Below are positions 17,948 through 26,389 of a stretch of DNA of 64,000 nt, piece after piece. The position numbers and the translations under genes are program-made. Numbering within the stretch: position 1 is the first letter of the stretch; each line of letters begins with the position of its first letter. Source of the DNA: Planctomycetota bacterium. GTDB taxonomy: Bacteria; Planctomycetota; UBA1135; GCA-002686595. Where the stretch lies: positions 120,805-184,804 of the forward strand of contig JADYYP010000035.1 of the NCBI GenBank assembly GCA_020853575.1. The letters are read 5' to 3'. The notes beneath the pieces were generated by a model. The model made no database searches. It was not told the DNA's origin and saw nothing but the letters and a program-made list of their open reading frames with translations.

Positions 17948-18475
17948 ATGGACTCCACACGCGGCATCGACTTCGGGCGACTGACACTCAAGGACGCCTT
18001 GGACCTCGCGATCCTGGTCGAAGAGGAGGCCAAGGAGCGCTACGAGGAATTCGTCGAACAGATGGAGACGCACCGCACGCCCGACGCGGCGCGCTTCTTC
18101 CGCTTCATGGCGGCCAACGAAGAGAAGCACCGCGGTGAGCTCGCCGCGCGGCGCACGCAGCTCTTCAAAGGTGCGCCGAGCGTCGTGACGCGCGCGATGC
18201 TGTTCGACATCGAGGCTCCCGAGTACGACGAGGCGCGCGTGTTCATGAGCGTGCGCGCGGCGCTCGAGGCGGCGCTGCGATCGGAACGGAAGGCGCACGC
18301 GTTTTTCGTGCAAGTGCTGCCGCGCGTCACGGACCCCGACGTGCGGGCGCTGTTCAAGGAGCTATGCGAGGAGGAACTGGCCCACGGCGCGATGGTCGAG
18401 CGCGAGCTCGCGAAGTTGCCGCCGGACTCGGGCTTCAAGGCCGAGGATTTCGCCGACGACCCGGTCGCTCAGTGA
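17948..18475 (+). CDS. Rubrerythrin/ferritin-like di-iron protein
   Basis: A 175-residue four-helix protein with ferritin-like iron ligands: LVEEEAKERYEEF, ANEEKHRGELAARR, SERKAHAFFVQV, and CEEELAHGAMVEREL, giving repeated ExxH/E patterns. It lacks the C-terminal rubredoxin domain of classical rubrerythrin. Such proteins often reduce peroxide or handle iron. It sits directly behind korAB, so protecting the oxygen-sensitive ferredoxin oxidoreductase is a reasonable inference. A strong hairpin terminator follows. Confidence 0.85.
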   Translation: MDSTRGIDFGRLTLKDALDLAILVEEEAKERYEEFVEQMETHRTPDAARFFRFMAANEEKHRGELAARRTQLFKGAPSVVTRAMLFDIEAPEYDEARVFMSVRAALEAALRSERKAHAFFVQVLPRVTDPDVRALFKELCEEELAHGAMVERELAKLPPDSGFKAEDFADDPVAQ

Positions 18476-18505
18476 GAGCCCGGCCGCTCAGGCCGTTTGA
18501 CAGCT

Positions 18506-18546
18506 CACCGCGGGCGTGGCTCGAAGCGCGAGCCGCGCCCGCGGTG
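18506..18546 (+). terminator. Strong hairpin terminator after the korAB unit
   Basis: An 18-bp stem pairs 18506-18523 with 18529-18546, with one G-T wobble and a 5-base AAGCG loop, 30 bases after the rubrerythrin-like stop. No T tract follows. The rest of the gap to 18750 holds the leader of the citrate synthase gene. Confidence 0.65.
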
Positions 18547-18750
18547 TCGTGAGGGACGCACTCCGTCGGTCGTGCCGCGCAAACTCGCGTGCGGGCCACG
18601 ATTGCTCCCGCCGTGCGCTCGGCGAGTCGCGCGGCTCGGCCCTGTGCGGCGCCCGTGTGCCCCCCCTGGCGTATCGCCGCCCGCCCCGGCCGACCTAGGC
18701 TCGGGCGTTCTCGTCGTTTCTCTTCGATCTCGCAACGGGCGGAGTTCCAG

Positions 18751-20088
18751 ATGGACAAGCAGCAAGCTCCCAAGACAGCGCGTCTGATCCTCGGCGACAA
18801 GCAAATCGACCTGCCGGTGATGGTGGGCACCGAAAACGAACTTGCGATCGACATCCGCAAGTTGCGCTCGGAAACCGGAGCGATCACCTTCGATCCGGGC
18901 ATGGTCAACACCGGCTCGTGCGAGAGCCGCATCACCTTCCTCGACGGGGAGAAGGGCATCCTGCGCTACGCCGGCTATCCGATCGAGCAGCTGGCGGAGA
19001 AGTCGAGCTTCACCGAGGTCGCCTGGCTGTTGCTCAAGGGCGAGCTGCCCATGGCCGACGAGCTCGCCAGCTTCGAGCGCGAGATCTCGCGGCACACGAT
19101 GGTGCACGAGGACTTCAGGCGCTTTTTCTCGGTGTTCCCCAAGGCAGGCCACCCGATGGCGATCTGCGCGGCGGCGATCGGCGCGCTCTCGACGTTCTAC
19201 GGCGACGTGCGCTTCGACTCGAGCGAGGAAGAGCGCTGGAAGGCCGCGGTGCGGCTGTTGGCCAAGATGCCGACGATCGCGTCCTACTCGTACAAGCACC
19301 ACCTCGGCCAGCCGTTCATGTACCCGCGCAACGAGCTGGACTACACCGCCAACGTGTTGCACATGATGTTCGCGACTCCGTGCGAGCCGTTCGCCGTCGA
19401 CCCGGTGATCGTCAAGGCGCTCGACCTGCTCTTGATCCTGCACGCGGACCACGAGCAGAACTGCTCGACCAGCACGGTGCGCACGGTCGCGAGCGCGCAG
19501 TCGAACCTGTTCGCCAGCGTTTCGGCCGGCATCTCCGCGCTGTGGGGCCCGCTGCACGGCGGCGCGAATCAGAAGGTGATCGAGATGCTGATCTCGATCC
19601 GCGAAGGCAAGACCACCGCCAAGAAGTTCATGGAGCTCGCCAAGTCCAAGGACTCCGGCGTGCGCCTGATGGGCTTCGGCCATCGGGTGTACAAGAACTA
19701 CGACCCGCGCGCGCGCATCCTCAAGCAGGCCTGCCACGACGTGCTGGCGCGCACCGGCGCCAATCCGCTGCTCGAGATCGCCATGGAGCTCGAGGGCATC
19801 GCGCTTTCGGATCAGTACTTCGTCGAGCGCAAGCTGTACCCCAACGTCGACTTCTACAGCGGCATCATCTACCAGGCGCTGGGCATCCCGATCGACATGT
19901 TCACGGTGTTCTTCGCGCTCGGGCGCCTGCCCGGTTGGATCGCGCAGTGGATGGAGTTCCACGACGATCCCAACGCCAAGATCCTGCGTCCGCGTCAGAT
20001 CTACATGGGCTCGAACCAACGCGACTACCTGCCGCGGCAAAAGCGCGTGAGTGCCGCGAAGAAGCCGGCACTGGCCGCGACACGCTGA
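18751..20088 (+). CDS. gltA: Citrate synthase, type I (hexameric-like)
   Basis: A 445-residue citrate synthase that condenses oxaloacetate with acetyl-CoA. It has the N-terminal beta-rich segment of the Gram-negative type I enzymes (ARLILGDKQIDLPVM, GAITFDPGMVNTGSCESRI). The active-site regions are intact: HADHEQNCSTSTVRTV, GPLHGGANQKVIEML with the first catalytic His, and GFGHRVYKNYDPRA with the second His and substrate Arg. ATG 18751 has GGAG six bases upstream. It follows korAB and the rubrerythrin-like gene but is separated from them by a terminator, so it probably has its own promoter. Confidence 0.96.
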   Translation: MDKQQAPKTARLILGDKQIDLPVMVGTENELAIDIRKLRSETGAITFDPGMVNTGSCESRITFLDGEKGILRYAGYPIEQLAEKSSFTEVAWLLLKGELPMADELASFEREISRHTMVHEDFRRFFSVFPKAGHPMAICAAAIGALSTFYGDVRFDSSEEERWKAAVRLLAKMPTIASYSYKHHLGQPFMYPRNELDYTANVLHMMFATPCEPFAVDPVIVKALDLLLILHADHEQNCSTSTVRTVASAQSNLFASVSAGISALWGPLHGGANQKVIEMLISIREGKTTAKKFMELAKSKDSGVRLMGFGHRVYKNYDPRARILKQACHDVLARTGANPLLEIAMELEGIALSDQYFVERKLYPNVDFYSGIIYQALGIPIDMFTVFFALGRLPGWIAQWMEFHDDPNAKILRPRQIYMGSNQRDYLPRQKRVSAAKKPALAATR

Positions 20089-20111
20089 CGAGTTGCAGCT
20101 CGCGATCGGAG

Positions 20112-20138
20112 CGGGCTCGCCGGACTCCGGCGAGCCCG
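20112..20138 (+). terminator. Terminator hairpin after citrate synthase
   Basis: CGGGCTCGCCGG (20112-20123), loop ACT, and CCGGCGAGCCCG (20127-20138) make a perfect 12-bp stem 24 bases after the gltA stop, followed by TT. No gene was seen in the remainder of the gap to 20381. Confidence 0.7.
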
Positions 20139-20381
20139 TTCGCCATTCGTGCCCGAACGCGCTCGGCGCGCCGCGTGTGTTCGTCCGAGAGCGCGCGCTG
20201 CCGGCGGTCTTCCATGGGCGGAGGTCGCACCCGAGGACGGCTCTTTCCCGCCGGCGAGGGCAGCGGCGACGGTAACTCGATCGACGTGCTCGGTAGTTCG
20301 GTCGCGGAGCGAGCAGGCGAGACGCTGGCAGGCCGTCTCGACGCGCATCAAGCAGTCAGTCCGCCAGGAAAGTGCGACACC

Positions 20382-22025
20382 ATGCGCAGGTTGGTCAGGC
20401 ATTGCTCGTGGCTGGGGTTGGTGATTCCGACAGGTGTTGCGATCGGGCAGGTGCCGCTGCACTCGATCGAGGGCGCGACGGCGAGCGCTCGCATCGGCAC
20501 GTGGCTCGACGCGCTACCGGACGTGGACGGTGACGGCCGGCTGGACGTGATCGCTGCGGGCCCGCTGGAGCTTTCGCTGCTCTCGAGCGCGTCCGGCAAC
20601 TCGCTCTGGACGCAAACGACCAGTTGGACCGGAGGCAGCTCGATCGCCGCGCTCGCGGGAGTGCCGGATGTCGACGGGGACGGCCGCGGAGACGTGCTCG
20701 TCGCGGCGCCGACGAGCCCGACGGTCCTCGGCCAGACGGGCGAGGTGCGGGTCCTGTCCGGTGCGACCGGAGCGCTGATCCGCAGCCACGTCGGGAGCGG
20801 CAATCAGCGCTTCCTGGGCGCATCGATCGCTGGGCTGCGCGACATCGACGGCGATGGATTGGGTGACTACCTGATCGCGAGCCGCGCCATCGATGCGATC
20901 GGCCACGTGGAGCTGCGTTCCGGCGTCGACGGGCACTTGGTCTACTCGCTGGCGACCGGTGCGTCGCTCGAGCAGTTCAGCTCGAACGTGGCCAACATCG
21001 GTGACATCGACGGCGACGCACGGGACGACTTCGCCGTGGCGCGCGAGAGCGGCGCGGTGACCCTGCACAGCGGCGCCAACGGATCGGTGTTGCGCTCGAT
21101 CCCCTACGCGGAATTCGGCGCCAAGCTGGTCGCGGGAGTCGGCGACGTCGATGCCGACGGCGTGGGCGACGTGGTCGTGCAACTCGCCGTGGCGCGCGTG
21201 TTCTCCGGTCGTTCCGGCTCGCTGTTGCTCGAGATCGCGGAGACCGGTACCGAAGTGCGCGCCGCTGGCGACACCGACGCCGACGGACACGCGGACCTCG
21301 TGCTCGGCGGCTTCAGCGGCTTCGCCACGCCGTACGCGCGCGTCGTATCCGGCGCGGACGGTTCCGAAGTGCAGCTGTTCCGCGGTCACCGCGAGCCACT
21401 GCAACCGCCCGATGCCCCGCTGATGCGTGCGTGCTCACTCGGTGATCTCGACGGCGACGGGCGCGCTGATCTGGCGCTCGCACAGCCGAGTTGGGGCGCC
21501 GGGCTGGACAACCTGGCCTCCGGAAAGGTGTGGCTCTACCAGGGTTCGAGCCCGAGCCCGATCGGAACGGCGTACGCCTTCGGCGACGGCAGCGGAGCGC
21601 CGTGCCCGTGCGGCAACGTCGCGCCCAATGTCGGCGGCGGCTGCTCCAACTCCCGAGGCGTGGGCGCCACGCTGCGCGCTTTTGGATCGACGTCAATCGC
21701 CAGCGACGCCTTCGCGCTCGATGTCCGCGGAGTGCCGGGGTTCTTCACGACCTGCACGCTCGCGTGGGGCATGCAAGCCGCGGGCGGACTCCAAGGCCTG
21801 GTCTCCGGGGACGGTCGACGCGCCATCGCCGGAGGCGTGCGTCGCTTCCAGCGCTCCGTCGTCGATCTCGATGGCTTCTACACCTCGGGTATCGAGCTCG
21901 CGGCTTTCGGCCCGTGGAGCGCCGGACAAACGGTCTACTTCCAAGCGCTCTACCGCGACGCGACGGGGCCCTGCGGCAGCGGCTTCAATCTCACGAACGG
22001 CGTGGCGCTGACGTTCACCCCGTGA
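20382..22025 (+). CDS. Secreted FG-GAP/VCBS repeat protein with lineage C-terminal module
   Basis: A 547-residue exported protein (signal peptide RLVRHCSWLGLVIPTGVAIG). Residues 30 to about 390 hold at least six FG-GAP/VCBS-type units with Ca-binding Asp loops: LPDVDGDGRLDVI, VPDVDGDGRGDVL, LRDIDGDGLGDYL, IGDIDGDARDDFA, VGDVDADGVGDVV, AGDTDADGHADLV, LGDLDGDGRADLA. Together they predict an integrin-like propeller. The C-terminal 130 residues form a Cys-containing module (APCPCGNVAPN, then AGQTVYFQALYRD and a terminal beta strand) like those at 6591, 30569 and 45722. Probably a surface or secreted binding protein; the ligand is unknown. Confidence 0.88.
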   Translation: MRRLVRHCSWLGLVIPTGVAIGQVPLHSIEGATASARIGTWLDALPDVDGDGRLDVIAAGPLELSLLSSASGNSLWTQTTSWTGGSSIAALAGVPDVDGDGRGDVLVAAPTSPTVLGQTGEVRVLSGATGALIRSHVGSGNQRFLGASIAGLRDIDGDGLGDYLIASRAIDAIGHVELRSGVDGHLVYSLATGASLEQFSSNVANIGDIDGDARDDFAVARESGAVTLHSGANGSVLRSIPYAEFGAKLVAGVGDVDADGVGDVVVQLAVARVFSGRSGSLLLEIAETGTEVRAAGDTDADGHADLVLGGFSGFATPYARVVSGADGSEVQLFRGHREPLQPPDAPLMRACSLGDLDGDGRADLALAQPSWGAGLDNLASGKVWLYQGSSPSPIGTAYAFGDGSGAPCPCGNVAPNVGGGCSNSRGVGATLRAFGSTSIASDAFALDVRGVPGFFTTCTLAWGMQAAGGLQGLVSGDGRRAIAGGVRRFQRSVVDLDGFYTSGIELAAFGPWSAGQTVYFQALYRDATGPCGSGFNLTNGVALTFTP

Positions 22026-22146
22026 GCCGCGCCGCGCGCGCGCTCGAGACCAGCGGTCGTTTGTGAGCAACCGCGAGCTGGACCGCGCGCCGAAACGGGC
22101 CGTGAATCGGCCAGCGCGCCTGGCGTGTGCGGGGCAATCCCCTACC

Positions 22147-24060
22147 ATGCCCGGCGCGATGGCCGGTTTCTTCGACTCCTACGACCGCCGGCGTGCCATG
22201 CGGCGCGCGACGTTCGAGTTGTGGCTGCTCAACCTGCTGGCCGCCGTGTGGCAAGGCCAGGCCTACTTCGAGCATGCGCCCGAGGGCCTGGGATTGGGCG
22301 TCCACGTGTTTCTCGAGCTCGCGCTCCTGACCCAGCTCGCCGCACTTTCGCTGCCCATCGCAGGCCTCGGCGTGCTGCTCGCGCAACTGCGGGTCGGTTC
22401 GCGCAGCGCCGCGCTGTTGACCGCCGTGCCGTGGACCGCGTTCCAACTGCTGATCTTGACCGACGTGCGCGTCTACAACCTGTTCCGCTACCACCTCAAC
22501 GGCTGGGTGTGGACGGTGGTGACGACCGAGGGTGTCGAGGATTCGATCCAGTTCGACGCCTGGTTCTGGGTGCGCATCGGAGCGCTGCTCGCGGGCGTGT
22601 TCGCCTTCCAATTCGGGTATCAGCGCTGGCGCGTGCGCGCCCTCGATGGGCACGCCGCTCGCGGACACTGGGTGCGGCCGGCGTACGTGTTCGGAGCGGC
22701 GCTCTTGCCGGCGCTCCTGATCGAAAAGTCGCTCTACGCGCACGCCGACCTGGTGCGCGATCGCGAGATCCCCTCGCTGGCTCGATTGGTGCCGTTCTAC
22801 CCGCGTTTCACGGTCAAGCGTGTCGCGCAGAATTGGTTCGGGTACGACCTCGCGGAGCGCGAGCGCGTCGACGTCGCCGGAGAGGGTCTGCTGTTGCGCT
22901 ATCCGCTCGAGCGCCCGCGCATCTCCGCCGACGGTCCGCGTTGGAACGTGATGATCCTGACCGTCGAGTCGCTGCGCGCCGACATGCTCGCGCCGGACAC
23001 GATGCCCAACACCTGGGCCTTCAGCCGCGAAGGCCGGCGTTTCCTCGATCATTCCAGCGGGGGCAGTACCTCGCGCTACGGCACGTTTTCGTTGGTCTAC
23101 GGACTGCACGGCTCGTACTTCGCGCCGGTCTACGCGGAGAACGCGTCTCCGACCTTGGTCGATGCGCTGCTCGAGCTGGGCTACGACTTCCGCATCTTCG
23201 GCACGGCGTCGATGAGCTTCCCCGAGATGCGCTCGACCGCCTGGGTGCGCGTCGAGGAGCACGTGGCCGACAAGCTCAAGCAAGGTCCGGGAGAGAGCCG
23301 CGACGCCGAGCTCGTGCGGCGCATGCAGGCCTGGCTCGGCGAACGCGCGGCGCGCAGCGACGACGCGCCGTTCTTCTGCTTCGCTTTCCTCGACGCGCCG
23401 CACTCGCGCTACAACGTCGTCGAATCACGCGCGCCCTTCGTGCCCTACGCCAAGGACCTGGACTACCTCGAGCTCTCGGAGGCCGAAGCCGACGCCAACG
23501 CGCAATTGGTGTTCAACCGCTACAAGAACTCGGTCTACGACGTCGACCACAGCCTGGGGTTGATCCTCGAGAGCCTGCGCGCGAGTGGCGAGCTCGAGCG
23601 CACCTTGGTGTTCATCACCGGCGACCACGGGGAGGAGTTCCGCGAGCACGGTTTCTGGGGCCACACGAGCAACTACACGCGCACGCAGGTGCTCGTGCCG
23701 ATGGTCGTGCGCGGTCCGAATGTCGTGAGCGGAGACGAGCAGCGCCCGACGGCGCACGTCGACGTCGCACCGACGGTCTTGGAGGCGCTCGGCGCCGATC
23801 CGGCGCAACGCGCGGCCTGGACCGTCGGCGAGAGCCTGTTCGCGCCGCTCGAGACGCGCCACCGGATCCTCGCCGGATGGGACACGGTGGCCGCGTGGTC
23901 GGACGATGCCGTGCTGGTGCTTCCGCTCGATCCCTACAAGGGCTCCGCCGAGGTCTACGACTTCGACTGGCGGCCGGTCGCCGATCCCGAGGCCGCGTTG
24001 CGCGCCGCAGCGCCGGTGCTGCGCGAGCTCTCCGAGGCCTGCCGGCGCTTCTTGCGCTGA
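22147..24060 (+). CDS. PbgA/YejM-like inner-membrane sulfatase-fold protein (paralogue 1)
   Basis: A 637-residue protein with five N-terminal membrane spans, including the family-like LFRYHLNGWVW, a periplasmic linker, and an alkaline phosphatase/sulfatase-fold domain. That domain contains VMILTVESLRADML (first metal Asp), GGSTSRYGTFSLVYGLHGS (Thr/Ser at the nucleophile site instead of a sulfatase CxPxR), DAPHSRYN, and FITGDHGEEFREHGFWGH. This layout matches PbgA/YejM, which in enterobacteria controls LpxC stability and outer-membrane lipid balance; whether that role holds here is inference. A second gene of the same type lies at 48921-50816. ATG 22147 or 22159 could be the start. Confidence 0.87.
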   Translation: MPGAMAGFFDSYDRRRAMRRATFELWLLNLLAAVWQGQAYFEHAPEGLGLGVHVFLELALLTQLAALSLPIAGLGVLLAQLRVGSRSAALLTAVPWTAFQLLILTDVRVYNLFRYHLNGWVWTVVTTEGVEDSIQFDAWFWVRIGALLAGVFAFQFGYQRWRVRALDGHAARGHWVRPAYVFGAALLPALLIEKSLYAHADLVRDREIPSLARLVPFYPRFTVKRVAQNWFGYDLAERERVDVAGEGLLLRYPLERPRISADGPRWNVMILTVESLRADMLAPDTMPNTWAFSREGRRFLDHSSGGSTSRYGTFSLVYGLHGSYFAPVYAENASPTLVDALLELGYDFRIFGTASMSFPEMRSTAWVRVEEHVADKLKQGPGESRDAELVRRMQAWLGERAARSDDAPFFCFAFLDAPHSRYNVVESRAPFVPYAKDLDYLELSEAEADANAQLVFNRYKNSVYDVDHSLGLILESLRASGELERTLVFITGDHGEEFREHGFWGHTSNYTRTQVLVPMVVRGPNVVSGDEQRPTAHVDVAPTVLEALGADPAQRAAWTVGESLFAPLETRHRILAGWDTVAAWSDDAVLVLPLDPYKGSAEVYDFDWRPVADPEAALRAAAPVLRELSEACRRFLR

Positions 24061-24073
24061 TGGCCAGCCCGGC

Positions 24074-24850
24074 TCAGGGCTGCGCGCCGAGCTCGATCCA
24101 GCGGCGCAACACAGCGATTTCCTGCGGACTGGGCTGCGCGGATTTCTTGGGTGGCATGTGGTCCTCGTCGTCGAGCGCCAGCTCGATGCGCCGCAGCAGC
24201 TCGCTCTCAGCGGGCTTCCCGCGGACGACCACGGTGCCGTACTCACCGGGCTCGAACCAGGCAGACTCGAAGCGATCGAGACGCAGGTCACCCTTCTGCT
24301 TCTTCTCGCCGTGGCACTCGGTGCAGCGAGCGTTGAGCACCGGCAACGCGTCGCGATTGAAGCTCGCTCCGCTGGGGGCGCTCTCGAGCTCGATCACGCT
24401 CGCCGGCTGGCTCGGTCGCTCGAAGGCCGCGAGGTAGTACCCCTCGCCGTACACCAGCGAACCGCCGAGATGGCCAGTGACCGCGACCAGCAACGCCGCG
24501 GGCCACGCGAAGAACTTTCGAGCGAAGGCGCTCGAAGCGCCCACGGCGGCGAGACACGCGAGCACGGCGCAAGCCACTCCCGTCCAGCGGTGCAAGCGCA
24601 GGAGCTGCTCCGTGCTCTGCCCCAGCGGTTCGCGGTCCGCGTGGATCCAACCGAGCGCAGCCGCCGCCAGCGCGGCCGGCGCGGCGAGTCGCAGCAGGGT
24701 GCGAACGGTCGCGGCGCGGGCCTCGCTCGGCCAGCGTCGCTCGAGCACGTCGAGCAGCGCCGCGAGCATCGACAGGGCCAACGGGAAGTGCACTGCCGCC
24801 ATGTGCAGCCGCCCGAGCAGCGTCAGCCAAGCGTCGCGATTGAATTCCAT
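24074..24850 (-). CDS. Membrane-anchored planctomycete-type cytochrome c (CxxCH)
   Basis: A 258-residue protein. The first 150 residues contain four membrane spans of DUF2231-like type (AAVHFPLALSMLAALLDVL, LLRLAAPAALAAAALGWI, GVACAVLACLAAVGASSA, AWPAALLVAVTGHLGGSL). The C-terminal third is the planctomycete cytochrome module: LNARCTECHGEKKQKGDLRL with one CxxCH heme site near residue 180, and DHMPPKKSAQPSP with the Met likely to be the distal ligand. It probably passes electrons on the periplasmic side. It converges on the PbgA-like gene. The partner is unknown. Confidence 0.87.
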   Translation of the reverse strand: MEFNRDAWLTLLGRLHMAAVHFPLALSMLAALLDVLERRWPSEARAATVRTLLRLAAPAALAAAALGWIHADREPLGQSTEQLLRLHRWTGVACAVLACLAAVGASSAFARKFFAWPAALLVAVTGHLGGSLVYGEGYYLAAFERPSQPASVIELESAPSGASFNRDALPVLNARCTECHGEKKQKGDLRLDRFESAWFEPGEYGTVVVRGKPAESELLRRIELALDDEDHMPPKKSAQPSPQEIAVLRRWIELGAQP

Positions 24851-24998
24851 GGGGTGCTGAGCGTGCCGTCGCCGGCGCGCGGGCGCCAGTCCGCGCCCAC
24901 GCGAGAGCTCGACGAGCGCGTGGCCCGCGTGCTAGCGACGCGCCGCGAGCCTCGTCAGCGCAGGCCCGCGACGCGTGGAAGCGCACCCCCGCTCGCGC

Positions 24999-25454
24999 TC
25001 ACTTCGACGTCACCTTGACCTTCGAAGGCGCCTTGGGCTCGAGCTTGGGGATGCGGATTTCGAGCACGCCCTTCTGGAGCTTGGCCACGACCGCGTCGGG
25101 GTCGAGGTTGAGCCCCTCGGGTAATGTCAGCGCGCGTTGGAAGGCGCCGTATTGCGATTCCACGGCGTAGTAGCGCTTGTCCTGCTTCTCCTCTTCCCAC
25201 TTGCGCTCGCCGGAGATCACCAACTGACCGCCGACGATCTGCACCTCGATGTCCTTCTCCTCCATGCCGGGGAGCTCGATGCTGGCGCTGAACTCGTTCG
25301 GGCTGTCGGCCAGATTGACGACCGGCAGCGGCGCGCGGCGGAAGAGCTCGGGCAGCTTCTGGCCGCGCGTCTTGAAGAACTCATCGAACAACGGCTCGAG
25401 ATCACCGTTCCAGAGCGTCAGCGGATCGCGCGATTTCCACAGGGTCGGCTGCAT
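24999..25454 (-). CDS. Hsp20 small heat-shock protein
   Basis: A 151-residue alpha-crystallin-type chaperone that holds unfolding proteins. The core begins at PVVNLADSPNEFSASIELPG and includes KDIEVQIVGGQLVISGERK, GAFQRALTLPEGLNLD and the A-x-x-x-n-G-V-L-E-I motif as VVAKLQKGVLEIRIPK. ATG 25454 has a GAGGTG site seven bases upstream. It lies downstream of a terminator that ends the two-component unit, and its upstream region shares a motif with the kinase/usp region (see findings), so stress control by that system is a possibility. Confidence 0.94.
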   Translation of the reverse strand: MQPTLWKSRDPLTLWNGDLEPLFDEFFKTRGQKLPELFRRAPLPVVNLADSPNEFSASIELPGMEEKDIEVQIVGGQLVISGERKWEEEKQDKRYYAVESQYGAFQRALTLPEGLNLDPDAVVAKLQKGVLEIRIPKLEPKAPSKVKVTSK

Positions 25455-25558
25455 GACAACACCTCGTGAGCTTGGCACCGCACCCGCGCGGTGCGCTCTA
25501 CGAGTGGGACGGATCGCCGTGGGTCACGAGTGCTCGCTGGAGGTACGTGCGAGCGACG

Positions 25559-25575
25559 ATCGCCGTAGCGGCGCG
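25559..25575 (+). promoter_or_regulatory. Candidate shared motif upstream of hsp20
   Basis: ATCGCCGTAGCGGCGCG at 25559-25575 resembles ATCGCCGTACCGGTGCG at 28092-28108 in the divergent kinase/usp region (15 of 17 identical). It might be a site of the nearby regulator, but GC-rich background can produce such matches. Confidence 0.25.
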
Positions 25576-25628
25576 CTACCACCCGCCCCGCCAACGGGGT
25601 AGTCGATCGGCGAAGCGCCGCCGAAACG

Positions 25629-25662
25629 ACGCACTCCGCGCCCTCGAAGGCGCGGAGTGCGT
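25629..25662 (-). terminator. Terminator hairpin after the NarL-type regulator
   Basis: A perfect 14-bp stem pairs ACGCACTCCGCGCC (25629-25642) with GGCGCGGAGTGCGT (25649-25662) around a CTCGAA loop, 36 bases after the regulator stop in the minus direction. TTT follows shortly after on that strand. Confidence 0.75.
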
Positions 25663-25697
25663 GGATCGGAACCCTGAGCTCGGCCGCCGCGGGGCGC

Positions 25698-26381
25698 TCA
25701 GGTTTGCATCAAGCCCTCGCGGATCGCCAGGCGCGCCAGCTCGGCCGTGGAATGGCAGTCGAGCTTGCGTTGCAGGTTCTCGCGGTGCTTCTTGGCCGTG
25801 CCGAGGCTGATCGCGAGCTCGCGCGCGACGTCCTTGTTGCTCTTGCCGAGCGCCAGCAATTGGAACACCTCGCGCTCGCGCGCCGTCAAGGTCGACAACC
25901 GGCTCGAGCCTCCGGGCTCGATCGGCTCGCCGCGGCGCATGCGCGCCACCAGACCGCCAGCGACCTTCGGCGAGAGATAGGGCCGCCCCTCGAACACGGT
26001 CTCGATGCCCAGCACCAGCTCGCTGGGATCGGAATCCTTGGAGAGGTAGCCGTCGGCGCCGGCGCGCATCGCCTGGTCGACGAAGGACTCGCCCTCGTGG
26101 TGCGTCAGCATCAGGATGCGCACCTTGGGATGTGCATCGCGGATCGGCCGGATGGCGTCGAGGCCCGAGAGGCCCGGCATCGAGATGTCGAGCAACACCA
26201 CGTCGGGCAGCACCAAGGCGATACGGTCGATCGCCGTGCGCGCGTCCCCGCTGTCGCCGACCACGGAGATCTTCTCGTGGGTCGCGAGCAAGCTCTTGAA
26301 CGCGGCGCGCAAGATGTTCTGGTCGTCGACCAGAAACACTTTGATCTTGGTACCGAGCTTTTGGTGCGGCGTGTCGATCAT
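25698..26381 (-). CDS. NarL/FixJ-type response regulator
   Basis: A 227-residue two-domain regulator. The receiver (residues 10-130) has the acidic pair in FLVDDQN, the phospho-acceptor Asp in VVLLDISMPGLSG, Thr in LMLTHH and Lys in GYLSKDSD. The C-terminal LuxR-type HTH reads LTAREREVFQLLALGKSNKD then ISLGTAKKHRENLQRKLD. It starts eight bases after the stop of the upstream PAS kinase, so the two are a cognate pair. Its targets may include the neighbouring Hsp20, Usp and CBS genes; that is inference from position. Confidence 0.94.
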   Translation of the reverse strand: MIDTPHQKLGTKIKVFLVDDQNILRAAFKSLLATHEKISVVGDSGDARTAIDRIALVLPDVVLLDISMPGLSGLDAIRPIRDAHPKVRILMLTHHEGESFVDQAMRAGADGYLSKDSDPSELVLGIETVFEGRPYLSPKVAGGLVARMRRGEPIEPGGSSRLSTLTAREREVFQLLALGKSNKDVARELAISLGTAKKHRENLQRKLDCHSTAELARLAIREGLMQT

Positions 26382-26389
26382 GGGGATCT

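Noticed and set aside
22147..24060. True arylsulfatase
   Set aside because: The CxPxR or SxPxR maturation motif is absent; GSTSRYG and the five-span N-terminus fit PbgA/YejM instead.
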